Shown here in pieces: positions 1-15,280 of a stretch of 64,000 nt of DNA. Each line of letters begins with the position of its first letter. Positions within the stretch are counted from its first letter, which is position 1. Source of the DNA: Chondrilla cf. caribensis (lineage: Eukaryota; Porifera; Demospongiae; Chondrillida; Chondrillidae); NCBI GenBank assembly GCA_964020155.1, contig OZ026567.1, forward strand, positions 4,739,552 to 4,803,551, given 5' to 3'. A model generated the notes under the pieces. That model ran no database searches, had not been told where the DNA came from, and was given only the letters and a program-made list of their open reading frames with translations. The translations under genes were made by a program, and so were the position numbers.

Positions 1-1238
<1,238 letters not shown>

Positions 1239-1394
1239 GTCTACAATCACAAGATAAATAGATCTGTGGCTAGTATTTCATCCAGCTCAACCATACAGTG
1301 TCATCTGTGTGAATAGTTACTCGTTAGCCGGGTCAGGCGGCCATTTAACCAATCCCCGCGAACATTGCATCACATCATGTGATCTGTGGACAAG

Positions 1395-3093
1395 ATGGCT
1401 TTCCATAGCAATGTTGGGATAGGTTTGATGTCTGTTTTGGCGTTCCTGTCAGTGATATTCACTGGGAGAGGAGATTCCATTTCCTATAATGACCTTTTCA
1501 TCATCGACTGTACTATAGAAGTAAGTGTTTTAAGTTACTAGAGGTTTTTCTAGACATGAGCGCTCTGGGTGGATTTTCTTTGCCATCGTACTCCTTATAT
1601 TTCCATATTTTCTAAGATATAATCCTTTTTCGTATTGTTCTAGAGTTAAATTGGTAAATTTTAAGTATCATTTAATCACGAATTCATTCCTGGGCCATGT
1701 ACCGTGCGGATTGTGTGTATATAGCGGCCCTCATCGACCGATATTGGTTACCTCCTTCAGGTCAAGGTGGTTACTACTGGAGAAGTGAAAGAGTCGTTCC
1801 AATGTTCAAACATCGATTTGTTCAATCGGGATACGAGCGAACTCTCCTTCAATTGGAACAGCTGTCCCTTGGACAACACTTCTCCCCGTAATGCTTGTCA
1901 TCAAGTCACCTTTCCTCCTAGCAATGTGTCCAGAATTGCACTGGTTCCCTCATACGTTTGCCGGGGTCAAAAGGACTGTGAGTTGTTGAAGAAAGCCAAG
2001 AGTTTATCCAATGGACCTTATGTGGCATTTATAAGTTGGGAAGACATCCACTGCTCTCAAGGTAGTGTGGTGGTGACAGCATGGATGATTAGTGGGTGTG
2101 GTGAAGGGGTGGGACTAGCTAACCGTATGTACTTTGTTTTCTCAGCACCAGATAAATCATTTGCTGGCGGTTCCAGTGTGGACACTGTTAACAACACAGA
2201 TCCTTCTGTTATTGCCATCGTTGTAACCAAGGTTTGCCAGTCTAGTCCAGCCATGCTAGCAGGTGTGAGAGACTCTTGTTGCTTCATCTCACCTTTAGAC
2301 TAAAGCGCTAGACCTTCAAGTCTATACCAACAGCACTCAGTACGTGGTGGATGTTAGCATATCACTGTGGAAGTTTGGGGATCTCTTGTTGACCTTCATG
2401 GGGGTGTTCCTGGGGACAACTGCTTGCATGTGTGCATGGTTTTGCTGCTTTTTTGCTGTAAGTTGAGACTTAGTAACATTGTTGCCAATTTTCTCTATGT
2501 ATGAGTCTGTGTGGTCCTGTACTCTATTGTGCTCAGCTTCGGGTGTGTGTCAACCGCCCCCGCACTACAACCTTGTCAAATCGGGAATTGAACAGAAACA
2601 CAAGAAGAATCAAGTACAGAGCGCGGGAGGGGGCAGACGAAACATGTTCAATTTGTCTGGAGGAGTTCAATGAAGGCGAGCTGGTCCGGGAACTGCCATG
2701 CAAACACAGTGAGTGACTGCAAGATGTGTCCACAAGCACTGCAGTATCACATGGTCACAACTAAGTCATTCCCACATGTTACACCCATCTCTAGTGTATC
2801 ATAATCAATGTGTTGACACCTGGCTGAAGAAGTACAATGCACTATGTCCCAACTGCAAGACTTCCATCAAATCAAAAAGGAAAAGGAGTGACGAGGAAGC
2901 ACCTTTGCTAGCCGGTGCTGAACAGGAAGGTTCACAGTATGGGGCAACTGCTACACAGCACGACACTACTCCCAGTCAGAACAATGGAGTTAGGAGAGTA
3001 GTGATGAGTTCACTGGAGGGTAGAGAGAGGGAGGAGGCCTCGGACAGTGACCAAGAATCGGATTCCATCAACCCAACAAGTCTACTGGTGTAG
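1395..3093 (+). CDS. PA-TM-RING E3 ubiquitin ligase (RNF13/RNF167/goliath type)
   Basis: Five exons join in phase: 1395-1520, 1761-2262, 2306-2457, 2537-2708 and 2795-3093, giving about 416 residues. Order: signal peptide (GLMSVLAFLSVIF), a lumenal protease-associated-like domain with spaced cysteines (IALVPSYVCRG...LLKKAKS...GPYVAFIS), one membrane helix (LLLTFMGVFLGTTACMCAWF), then a cytosolic RING-H2 finger. The zinc ligands run CSIC ... CKHMYHNQC ... CPNC; the CKH|MYH part is created across the 2708/2795 splice, which supports the intron. The C-terminal tail is Ser/Glu-rich. Proteins of this class are endosomal or lysosomal membrane E3 ligases. The PA domain is divergent, so the exact subfamily is uncertain. 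It shares a 156-bp divergent upstream region with the FAM133-like gene. Confidence 0.9.
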
Positions 3094-3283
3094 CTGAGAC
3101 AATCCATCAATTGTGTGTTGTGTTGTTGTGCATGAATGTCAATGTGCTAACTTTTACTGAATGTTTATTGTACTGGTGGAATGATTGCATGCTCGCACTC
3201 TCCTGATTACTACCCCAGTGAGGTTTAAAAACATGCCACTGTTATCAGGACTGTCAGTTACTACTCTTTATATTGTACTGGAT

Positions 3284-3805
3284 TCATATACATTGTGTAT
3301 TTCTACTGGAATAATGATAGATCATTAGTTCAAAGTCTGTGAAACTGATACGATTGTCCTGGTCTACATCTACTTCGGAAAAAAGCTGTTCTACCACACT
3401 TTCTTTAACACGTGGTAAGACTTCTTTGAAAGCAGCCACACAACATTCCAACGTTAGAAATCCTCTGGAATGGATGTCAAATGACACAAAGATGTTTCGT
3501 ATCATTTCTGCTTCACTGATAGCCTGAGTTTTCACTATCATATGATTCTTGAAGGTTTGCCTAGAAATTCCTCGAAATTTGCAATCATCTCTTCGAGCTT
3601 GCTCCTTTGAAGATGTCCACACCAACTCGGCATCCCACTTTGTTGGCTTGTGTCCCAGTAGAGAAATAACAGCAACCTTGTAGTCTTCTTTAGTCAGAAA
3701 AGACCTATCCTTTCTGCTGGAAGCATTATCAAACGCATCGTCGATATCTCTCAGTATCCATTCTTTAGACAATAGTTTTGATGACCGCGCACCAGCGGTG
3801 GCCAT
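3284..3805 (-). CDS. EFCAB11: EF-hand protein, EFCAB11-like
   Basis: A single-exon frame of 173 residues. The family layout is clear: an N-terminal degenerate EF-hand (FLTKEDYKVAVISLLGHKPTK), a second pair with FDIHSRGFLTLECCVAAFKE, and a canonical C-terminal calcium loop DVDQDNRISFTDFE. Length and motif order match vertebrate EFCAB11 (about 163 residues), whose cellular role is little known. Only the last loop keeps the acidic ligands expected for tight calcium binding; the others have lost key positions. The ATG at 3803-3805 begins MATAGARSSK and lies only 66 bp from the eIF4A start on the other strand, so one bidirectional promoter probably serves both. No introns are seen, unlike most neighbours. 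Confidence 0.85.
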   Translation of the reverse strand: MATAGARSSKLLSKEWILRDIDDAFDNASSRKDRSFLTKEDYKVAVISLLGHKPTKWDAELVWTSSKEQARRDDCKFRGISRQTFKNHMIVKTQAISEAEMIRNIFVSFDIHSRGFLTLECCVAAFKEVLPRVKESVVEQLFSEVDVDQDNRISFTDFELMIYHYSSRNTQCI

Positions 3806-3871
3806 TTAATTCCCCTGTTCCGGGACGGTACTAAAGCGAGGTCAACCACGTGCGCCTTTCTCAGAATCAAT

Positions 3872-6800
3872 ATGGCTACCACTTCAGAGGATACAAGGTA
3901 AGTGTATGCTCTTTTAGTGGTTTATAGTTGTCAATTGACGGTGATTGGTGACTGTGTTAAGTGTTCGTTAAGAGTGAATTGGATGAGAGGTATTGCCTGG
4001 TCGTATGGGAGTAGTAGTCTGTGTTCGTCGACAATGTGAACTGTGAACGGATGGTTCGTTCTGTTTCTCAGGGAACAGGGTCATCCCCCAGCAATGGACC
4101 CAGACGATGACATTGAATCCAATTGGGATCAAGTGGTAGACAGCTTTGATTCGATGAAGCTAAGAGAGCCTCTTTTGAGAGGTATTTATGCTTATGGGTA
4201 AGCTCGGGGTGTTCTTGAGTAGGGAAGTTGGGTGTGTGGAGACGTAGACTTTCAGCTCAAGGGGTTTATATGTATTGAATGGTTGAGAATTAGCTCATGC
4301 TATGGTTGAACACACGGACCAGATGATGGCTGGTCCCATAGCCAACTGCCCACTCCACAGTATCGTCTGGTGCTTTGTTCAGTATTTTGACTGTGTGGGA
4401 ATTTACGATATGACATGACATCAAGTGTTAAGCTTCAAGAGAGGCCATCTGCTGATCAGAAATGGCCCCTGAAGTACCTCTGTGATGTGCTTGTGGAGTG
4501 AGGGACATTGTGGTTTATGGTGATTTTGGACAAGTAGATGATGTGTTGTATGTGATGTGTGCAATGGGGACTTTCTGTGGTCATCAGCTGATCAACAATA
4601 TCTTTATTCAGTTTTGAAAAGCCATCTGCCATCCAACAGCGTGCAGTGATCCCCTGTGTGAAAGGTACTTGAAGTGATGAAGTATGTTTGTCGCTTTGAG
4701 ACGGTTATCCAGTTAATTTCGTGTTCTCTGTTGCTGTTTTAGGACTCGATGTAATTGCACAAGCTCAATCTGGGACTGGGAAGACAGCCACATTTGCAAT
4801 TGCAATTCTCCAGCAGCTGATGGTGGAGTTAAACGACTGTCAGGCACTGGTCCTCGCCCCCACCAGGGAACTGGCTCAGCAAGTGAGTCAGCCATCAACG
4901 CTAACTGATTCCTTAATGATTGCCAAGACTCCAGCTGTGTTACCACCTCTGTCTGTAGACCCAGCTGTGTTACCACCTCTGTCTGTAGACCCAGCTGTGT
5001 CACCACCTCTGTCTGTAGACCCCAGCTGTGTCACCACCTCTGTCTGTAGACCCAGCTGTGTTACCACCTCTGTCTGTAGACCCCAGCTGTGTTACCACCT
5101 CTGTCTGTAGACCCAGCTGTGTTACCACCTCTGTCTGTAGACCCAGCTGTGTTACCACCTCTGTCTGTAGACCCAGCTGTGTTACCACCTCTGTCTGTAG
5201 ACCCAGCTGTGTCACCACCTCTGTCTGTAGACCCAGCTGTGTTACCACCTCTGTCTGTAGACCCAGCTGTGTTACCACCTCTGTCTGTAGACCCAGCTGT
5301 GTCACCACCTCTGTCTGTAGACCCAGCTGTGTTACCACCTCTGTCTGTAGACCCAGCTGTGTTACCACCTCTGTCTGTAGACCCCAGCTGTGTTACCACC
5401 TCTGTCTGTAGACCCAGCTGTGTCACCACCTCTGTCTGTAGACCCAGCTGTGTTACCACCTCTGTCTGTAGACCCAGCTGTGTTACCACCTCTGTCTGTA
5501 GACCCTAGCTGTGTCACTATCTTTCTCTTTATTTCTATTGTATCAGATCCACAAAGTGGTCATTGCTCTTGGAGACTATCTTGATGTAAACTGCCATGCT
5601 TGCATTGGTGGAGTCAATGTTAGAGAAGATTTCAGGAAACTGGAGAGCGGTCAGCACATTGTGGTGGGCACCCCAGGTCGTGTGATGGACATGATCAATC
5701 GAAGGGCTCTTGGTTAGTGTCTGCCTAACATGACCAATGTTTGAGAAATACACTATCCCATGGCCTTGGATGTCACATGGGGGTCACATGTTATTCTGAT
5801 TGCATTAGATCCTCGTAACATTAAGATCTTTGTGCTGGACGAGGCAGACGAGATGCTCTCGAGAGGGTTTAAAGACCAAATTTACGATGTATTCCGGAAG
5901 CTTCCGGCCAACATCCAGGTCATCTTGCTGTCAGCTACTATGCCCAAAGATGTCCTGGAGGTCACCACCCGATTTATGAGGGACCCAATCAAAATTCTCG
6001 TCAAAAAGGAAGAACTCACCTTAGAAGGAATTAAACAGTTTTATGTCAATGTTGAGAAAGAGGTGGGGTTTGTGGGTGGGTCGGTGTGAAGAAGTGCCAA
6101 CCGATGTATACTTAGCTATGATGAGCGCTGTTCATCAGAGTTGAACAGTGTGATTAGCACTGATTATGTGATGTGATGTTATCTGTTGTGAATGTATCAG
6201 TAACTGGCTATAGGTAAATTACCGTACATTTTGTTCTATCAGGAGTGGAAGCTGGACACCCTGTGTGACTTGTACGAGACACTAACCATAACGCAAGCTG
6301 TTATATTTGTCAACACTCGACGAAAAGTGGATTGGTTGACTGAAAAGATGCAGTCCAGGGACTTTACCGTCTCTGCGATTGTGAGTTGTCATCCTATGTC
6401 ACCCTCTTATGCCTAGTGCCGCCCTCTTTGCCCTTTTGTTCTGTGTATGTGTATGTGCATATTCCCCTGTCCCAATCTCCCAGTTTGTGTGTGTCTGCTT
6501 TTGTTGTAGCACGGTGACATGGAGCAGAAGGGCAGGGACCTGATCATGAAGGAGTTCAGGACCGGCTCCTCCAGGGTCCTCATCACCACTGACCTCCTGG
6601 CCAGAGGAATTGATGTCCAGCAGGTCTCGCTGGTTATCAACTATGATCTTCCAGCTAATAGGGAAAATTACATCCACAGGTTAGTCCACCGTGTATGCTG
6701 CTGCAGGTAACCTGACTGCAGGCTTACATTATACTGCATTGTCATAGGATTGGCCGTGGAGGACGTTTTGGCCGTAAGGGCGTGGCCATCAACTTTGTGA

Positions 6801-6892
6801 CTAATGATGACACGAGAATATTGAAGGACATTGAACAGTTCTATCACACACAAATTGATGAGATGCCCATGAATGTGGCTGACCTAATTTAG
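3872..6892 (+). CDS. EIF4A: Eukaryotic initiation factor 4A, DEAD-box RNA helicase
   Basis: Nine exons: 3872-3897, 4072-4197, 4612-4664, 4743-4882, 5547-5712, 5809-6062, 6243-6380, 6510-6679 and 6748-6892, all GT-AG and in phase, giving 405 residues, the usual length. The whole helicase core is present: Q motif after [10 protein letters not shown], motif I AQSGTGKT, Ia PTRELAQQ, Ib [39 protein letters not shown] and [13 protein letters not shown]. It ends PMNVADLI, as eIF4A does. This is the RNA helicase of the cap-binding eIF4F complex. Similarity is to eIF4A1/2 rather than eIF4A3. The intron 4883-5546 is filled by a 30-bp minisatellite. Confidence 0.98.
4930..5512. repeat. 30-bp minisatellite in eIF4A intron 4
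   Basis: About 19 head-to-tail copies of a 30-bp unit containing CCAGCTGTGTTACCACC and CTGTCTGTAGAC. Copies differ mainly at T/C in GTTACC/GTCACC and by an occasional extra C that makes a 31-bp unit. The array fills most of the intron between two conserved helicase exons. Open frames across it on both strands arise only because 30 is a multiple of three. Confidence 0.97.
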
Positions 6893-7625
6893 CCTCTGTC
6901 AGTATCTGTTGCCATGGATACACTGTTTAGGAGAGAGATTTTGTTGCAAGCCTTATATCGTCTAATTAATATTATTATTATCATAATTATTATTATTGTA
7001 ATTAGGCCATTGATGTTATTATCCGATTCAATCAGGACTTGTCACTTGATGTTGTTGTCTTTAGAGTTCTCAATATCTCACTATTGACTGTCATCGTATG
7101 CAGTATGCCTTGATCGAGCTGAGGGTGGGGAGTCCACCAGTTGCTCAGAGGTGGAGAGACGGGATAATATTATACTCGCTTGTTGGTAGTAAGTGTACAA
7201 AGCAAATTATTCCATTCAATGCGAACTTTACTTCATTAAGTGATCGACTGGGTGTGCATCCTGCTTTATGCACAGCACCAATAAGCACCCAGCTATTATA
7301 TCCCACGACCAGACCCAGTTGCAAGGGACTAATAGCAGATGACCAGTTGCTTCAAATTAACCTCCAGGGCATCATAGAGTATACAGTAAACTGAATAAAT
7401 AAAGCAGTTTGACTTGGCCTTGAACTGGAGAATCAATGTCCACGAAGCACTGATTTGAGGTGTACTTCATTAGCGAAGAGTCAATTGCAGAAGTGGGAGC
7501 TAGGGCGCCTGTTATTAATTTTTGTAGTATAGCCTCTGGGCGTCTGATCGTGAAGGTCTGGCTAGCTAGACCATTCGAATCGGTACCTACGCCTTGGTTG
7601 CTCGTCCCTGTACTCATTGAAAGTC
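6893..7625. other. Intergenic, eIF4A 3' flank to CAB39 5' flank
   Basis: No gene was recognised. The first part is AT-rich (TTATTATTATCATAATTATT near 6967-6995), consistent with an eIF4A 3' UTR. A 98-codon frame at 7098-7394 resembles nothing I know and lacks supporting splice or domain evidence. An AATAAA-type motif occurs near 7393-7401. Confidence 0.5.
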
Positions 7626-9708
7626 ATGCCTTTCTTCAAGTCTTCTCCGAAGGGACCCCAAGAATTGGCTAAGTCTCTCAGAGACTCTATGCAGACTCTA
7701 TGTGGAGAAGAAGGAGGGAAGAAGTCGGAAAAGGTAACATTGTACCGTCAGAAGGTACAAGTGTATTTAATCCTATTCGAAGTAACTGTCCCTATTCCTG
7801 GAATATTGTTGTCATAGTGAGCGATTTGGGTTTTAGAAATAATATCATGTTAAAACATTCCCGTTAATCTTTATTTTCAGTCCTGTGTATTCTGGCCTTT
7901 GACGGTGTATGGTTGTTCCATGGTTGCTCTTCGTCTCTTGATTTGCTCAATATTCCTTCACGAATGCACTGTCGTAGCACTTGTCCCCATGTAGGCTGCA
8001 GAGGAGGTTGCCAAGCACCTCCAAGCCATGAAGGTGATGTTGTACGGTTCGGCTGACCAGGAGCCGCAGACAGAGATGGTGGCCTTGTTGGCTCAAGAGC
8101 TGTACCAAAATGACATGTTGTTGGCCTTGATCACCAATCTCCATAGGTTGGACTTTGAGGTGTGTGTGTGTGTGTGTGTGTGTACGTGTACGTGTGTGTG
8201 TGTGTGTGTGTACGTGTGTTGTGTATGTGATTTTTATATATACGTGTATGTATGTGTGTGAAAGGTGGAAAAGTTAGTTTGGATGAGCACTGAACAATAT
8301 CTTATTAATAAAGACCCATATCATTGTTGTAGGCTAAGAAAGATGTGGCTCAGATATTTAATAATATTCTAAAGCGTCAGCTGGGAACACGGATGCCGAC
8401 AGTGGAGTATCTGTGTACTAGAGAAGAGGTCCTGGTGAAGCTGGTCAATGGGTGAGCCACTCACCTCTGTTACCTGCTGAGTTGTAACCAGTCCTCATCT
8501 CTTGTTTCACTCCATGTCTGAAGGTATGAGAATCCCGAAGTAGCCCTCAACTGTGGTACCATGTTGAGGGAGTGTATCCGTCATGAACCATTGGCCAGAA
8601 TGATCTTACATGGAGAAACCTTCTACAAGTTCTTTGGTTTTGTGGAGATGTCCACATTTGATATAGCGTCAGATGCTTTTTCCTCATTTAGAGTGAGTGA
8701 GAGTGCTGGGCTGTATCCATAGACTGTTGCTTGAGACAACTTACCGTGTTGCTGTGATGTGTACTTTGCCCCTGGCAGGAGCTACTGACCAAACACAAGT
8801 ACCTTAGTGCTGAGTTCTTGGAGAAGAACTACGATCCTATCTTTGAACGTTACCAGAAACTATTAAATTCTGAAAATTATGTCACTAGGAGGCAGTCTTT
8901 GAAGGTATGGACTGGAGGGACCTCCTCAGTGGTTGTAGGTCAAACCTCTGTCTGCCCTTGTAGCTGCTGGGGGAACTCCTCTTGGACCGAAACAATTTCA
9001 CAACCATGAGCAAGTACATCAGCAATCCGGAGAACCTCAAGCTAATGATGAACCTTCTCAGAGATCCTAGCAGGAATATACAGTTTGAAGCTTTTCATGT
9101 CTTCAAGGTGGGTGGTGCTCTAGGTCGAGGTGGGTGGTGCTCTAGGTCGAGGTGGGTGGTGCTCTAGGTCGAGGTGGGTGGTGCTCTAGGTCGAGGTGGG
9201 TGGTGCTCTAGGTCGAGGTGGGTGGTGCTCCAGGTGGAGGTGGGTGGTGCTCCAGGTGGAGGTGGGTGGTGCTCTAGGTGGAGGTGGGTGGTGCTCTAGG
9301 TGGAGGTGGGTGGTGCTCTAGGTCGAGGTGGGTGGTGCTCTAGATCATAGCACTTTGTACAGGTGTTCATCGGTATTGTCACATGATTGTCATTTGAATC
9401 TCCTCTTCAGGTCTTTGTTGCAAACCCATCAAAAACTAGACCTGTGTTTGATATCCTACACAGAAACAAGGAAAGATTAATTGATTTTCTCACAAAATTT
9501 CATTCTGATAGAACAGGTTGGTGTGTGTTTACTTTTGTTTGAAGTTTAGTTTATTGATTCTTTTCTAATGTCAGATGATGAGCAGTTCAATGATGAGAAG
9601 TCATATCTCATTCGTCAGATAAGAGAGTTGAATGCAGACACGTTCAAAGACCCAGTACCCGCTGCAACAGGGACCACCTCTGGAACCACTTCTGGGACAA
9701 AGCCTTAA
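7626..9708 (+). CDS. CAB39: CAB39 / MO25 scaffold protein
   Basis: Eight exons: 7626-7733, 7995-8159, 8333-8451, 8524-8692, 8779-8904, 8964-9107, 9411-9516 and 9575-9708, all in phase, giving 356 residues (human CAB39 is 341). Conserved blocks include [82 protein letters not shown] and [20 protein letters not shown]25 is an armadillo-like helical-repeat scaffold that activates LKB1-STRAD and also binds GCK-III kinases. A GCK-III kinase (STK24/25/26) is encoded at 26084-28071 in this window. The start [14 protein letters not shown] matches the family N-terminus. The C-terminus is a Thr/Ser/Gly-rich extension. Intron 2 starts as a (GT)n run at the donor, and intron 6 is a 22-bp minisatellite. 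Confidence 0.97.
9108..9343. repeat. 22-bp minisatellite in CAB39 intron 6
   Basis: About 11 tandem copies of a 22-bp G-rich unit containing GGTGGGTGGTGCTCTAGGTC, with CTC[T/C]AGGT[C/G]GAG variants. The first copy begins directly at the splice donor (CTTCAAG|GTGGGTGG), so the donor is itself part of the repeat. Confidence 0.95.
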
Positions 9709-9942
9709 TTTGGACCCTAACATATTTATATAGTTTCTGTTGTGTAGTGTACATTGCAGTAGTGGGCCGGCATGCTGGCAAATTCTCTACTTCCTATTAC
9801 TGTACCATATTGTTGTTGATAGTTATTACCTGGTCTTGTTTGTATAAGAGGACCTATCTGTATACCAGGGCCTCAATGTATGACTGAATGAATTTCCTTG
9901 AAGATCTTCACCGTGACGTCTGAGCACTCACTAACCAGACCC

Positions 9943-10180
9943 ATCATGGCTGCTAAGGTGATGGCATCATCAGTACCATCATGGCTGCTAAGGTGATGGC
10001 ATCATCAGTGCCATCATGGCTGCTAAGGTGATGGCATCATCAGTGCCATCATGGCTGCTAAGGTGATGGCATCATCAGTGCCATCATGGCTGCTAAGGTG
10101 ATGGCATCATCAGTGCCATCATGGCTGCTAAGGTGATGGCATCATCAGTGCCATCATGGCTGCTAAAGTGATGGCATCAT
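9943..10180. repeat. 35-bp minisatellite between CAB39 and RAB6
   Basis: About seven near-identical 35-bp copies containing CATCATGGCTGCTAAGG and TGATGGCATCATCAGTGCC. It lies downstream of the CAB39 stop (9708) and downstream of the convergent RAB6 stop (10368). The remaining sequence of 9709-9942 and 10181-10367 shows no gene. Confidence 0.95.
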
Positions 10181-10367
10181 CATAGCTATAGCTATGACAC
10201 ATACGGTACATGGATTATCTAACACCATTTTAGCTGTATAATTAAGAATCCAAAAATTTATTTCAGTTTAATAAGTCTTTCATTAGTTATGATATGACAG
10301 GCTCGTGCACATTATTCCCATTGGTTGTGTTTCTGAAAATGTACTCCAAGAATAGATTTGTTGTGGC

Positions 10368-12980
<2,613 letters not shown>

Positions 12981-13377
12981 TATTGAATCTCTTGAAGGAC
13001 TATACCTGAAATTATTGGCACAAAAGAAGCGATAGACGATGACCGAGATTCTACAAACGTCATGAGAGACAAAAAGCATTACAATCGAAACTGTCATACC
13101 AAAGTCAATCTAAACAGTCGTAGATTTGAATTATGTCCCAAATTATTACCTGATGTGAAGAAAATTCCAGAACAGTCTTGAGAAGAGAAGAGTGAAAACG
13201 TATTACAACAAATAAAACGTTTTCGGTGTACTCGAACGGGAATAACCGCAATCGCATAGTCGTTAGTCGCCGTTTCACTCTCTTCATCAAGCAACAGCCT
13301 CCAGTACACCGTCATAGTATGCTGGTACATGTTTGAGGCGTATTGTCGTACTCACTCATATCAGCTGCAGTGAGGAA
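12981..13377. promoter_or_regulatory. Divergent upstream region of RAB6 and C5orf34-like genes
   Basis: The 397 bp between oppositely oriented start codons contain no supported coding exon. The sequence TCAGCTGCAG just before the ATG at 13378 looks like a splice acceptor and may mark a 5' UTR intron. Assignment as a shared promoter is inferred from layout only. Confidence 0.4.
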
Positions 13378-14129
13378 ATGGATCAATATTTGCGGCTAAA
13401 CTGTAAAGGAGTTCGGCAATTAGAGCTCTTTTGCGATGAATCAGTAAAAGCTATCTATGAAGATGGTTCTGTAATCCAGTTATCTTCTTGCGGCTCCGTC
13501 TTCCGATATTGCAGGCAGGGAAGTGAGGAGACGACCATTCAGCATGTCGACTACTGCATCAGCAAGCATAAAGAGGACGTCTGCACTTTAGTTAGGTTCA
13601 GGAATCTTTGGGCAGAGAAAGCTTTTGTCCCATTTGTGGATGTTGCCATGGTAATCTCCCCCATACTTATAATTGTAACTGTGTGCCACGTGTCACACCA
13701 GCACCATCAGCACCAGCACCATGTGGCACCTCAAATATGTATATCCCACACTCTCTGTTCAGGTACGGAAGGCATCGTGGCCAGAGAATACAACACACAA
13801 CATTGTTACCTTAGAAAACGGAAATAGAATGTTGACATCCACAAATAAGTCATGCTCTGTGGAACTATTTGGTCACCACCAGGTGTTTGTGGTGTCTTAC
13901 CTGGTTGATGTCTGGAGAGAAGGTGCTTGCAATCAGCCTATTAAAGTATTTCAAACACACAGTGTATCATCCATGCCTACAGAGTGGCAGTGTGTTGTTG
14001 AGTCAATGACTTCAGGTACTCCACGTACAATCAAGGATGATCCATGCAGTGAACTTTCAGTTCTCTATGGACACTGCCCACGTTCTCACCTGCACACCTG
14101 GACAGGGCCTGTACGTCCCTCAAATTCTT

Positions 14130-14176
<47 letters not shown>

Positions 14177-15207
14177 ATGTGTGGTTGTGGTTCCCTCCAG
14201 CGTTACATGGTTCCAGTTTGTTATACTTTTAAGGGTCTTGTGAGTGCTAAAGAAAAGTTGATTAAAGTTTTATGGACTTCCAAAGGTGCTCTTTACAGGT
14301 ATGGTTTTCCCATCTGATGCATCCACTGGGTCTGTGCCACACACTGACTCTTCACTCTCTTAGGCTACACTATCAGCCAAACACGTTTGTTGAGGTTTTT
14401 GGCTGTGATGGTACCTATGTCAAGTCACATGACTCCAGGGGGAAGTTTTTCTCGTGTTGGTTCCCCAGCCCTCCTCTGAGAGGTGGGTCAGTTGAATGGA
14501 CACAGCGAACCTGTTCTGCCGATCATCCGTCTCCCATCAGTGTTGGTGGGCATGGATTGTTGCTAAGCAACCTACTAAGTACATGTGAAAAACTGCTGAA
14601 GACAGCTTGTGAAGTTCAGTGCTCTCCAGTGATGGAGAGGTGCTGGGAGGAGCGCCATATCTCTTCACCAGAGCCACCCCACCCCCTACCAACTGTAGTG
14701 GCTCACACCATTGTTAAGGACATTGGCATATTCAAGGCCTTGTCTTCTGGCAGAGTGCGGGTGGATTTTGTGAACACTGTTAGTTTGGAATCCTATTGTC
14801 CTTGTGTGGATGCCTATCATAAAGGAGCTGTTTCTAGTAGCAGTGGATATCAACTGACGTTTGGTGTGTGTGAGATGTCCTTATCCACTGGACAATGTTC
14901 CGTAGTGTCTGCAGGTGACACTGATAATTGGTGAGTACAATTTAATCCGTGCAGTCAGTTCAATTGTTGTGTCCGTGGTGTTCGTATGCTGCAGGCATGC
15001 AATCCTGGTGTGAGCATTGTACTAGATAGATAGGTGCTCTGATCATGGTGTATGTATTCTATTAGGTATGTAGGTGCTGTTAGTGAATGGTGTAAGTGGC
15101 TATCGCTGTCGAGTGCAGATAGACCACCATTTACTCTCAAACTGGTCACCAAAGAAGATATTGTCAGGGAAGAGATTGACAGGATCAGAGCCGTTTTGAA
15201 GAACTAA
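13378..15207 (+). CDS. C5orf34-like protein (predicted)
   Basis: Five exons: 13378-13650, 13763-14110, 14201-14298, 14364-14930 and 15066-15207, in phase, 475 residues. The N-terminal block (AIYEDGSVIQLSSCGSVF, then HVDYCISKHKED...VRFRNLW) matches the DGS-LQLSPCGSEF and ISTYREQL...DFRN pattern of vertebrate C5orf34. A later block (EKLIKVLWTSKGALYR...PNTFVEVFGCDGTYVKS) and the C-terminal block (GRVRVDFVNTV, WCKWLS) follow in the same order. C5orf34-family proteins have no established function; the repeated short beta-rich DG motifs resemble a polo-box-like fold (inference). The ATG is chosen because it opens the conserved first block. An in-frame stretch extends a little upstream. Intron 2 contains (GT)n. 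The stop lies 73 bp from that of the convergent UBE2G2. Confidence 0.8.
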
Positions 15208-15280
15208 ACAGTACTTTGTCACTTACCATATCTTACATCAGATGCATTAATGAAAAAATGAATTGAAAAATAGTCACAAT

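Noticed and set aside
5000..5508. Repetitive proteins across the eIF4A intron
   Set aside because: Same artefact of a 30-bp period; the flanking helicase exons splice perfectly across it.
7098..7394. A 98-codon frame between eIF4A and CAB39
   Set aside because: No domain, no splice partners, ordinary composition for noncoding sequence, and no similarity that I recognise.
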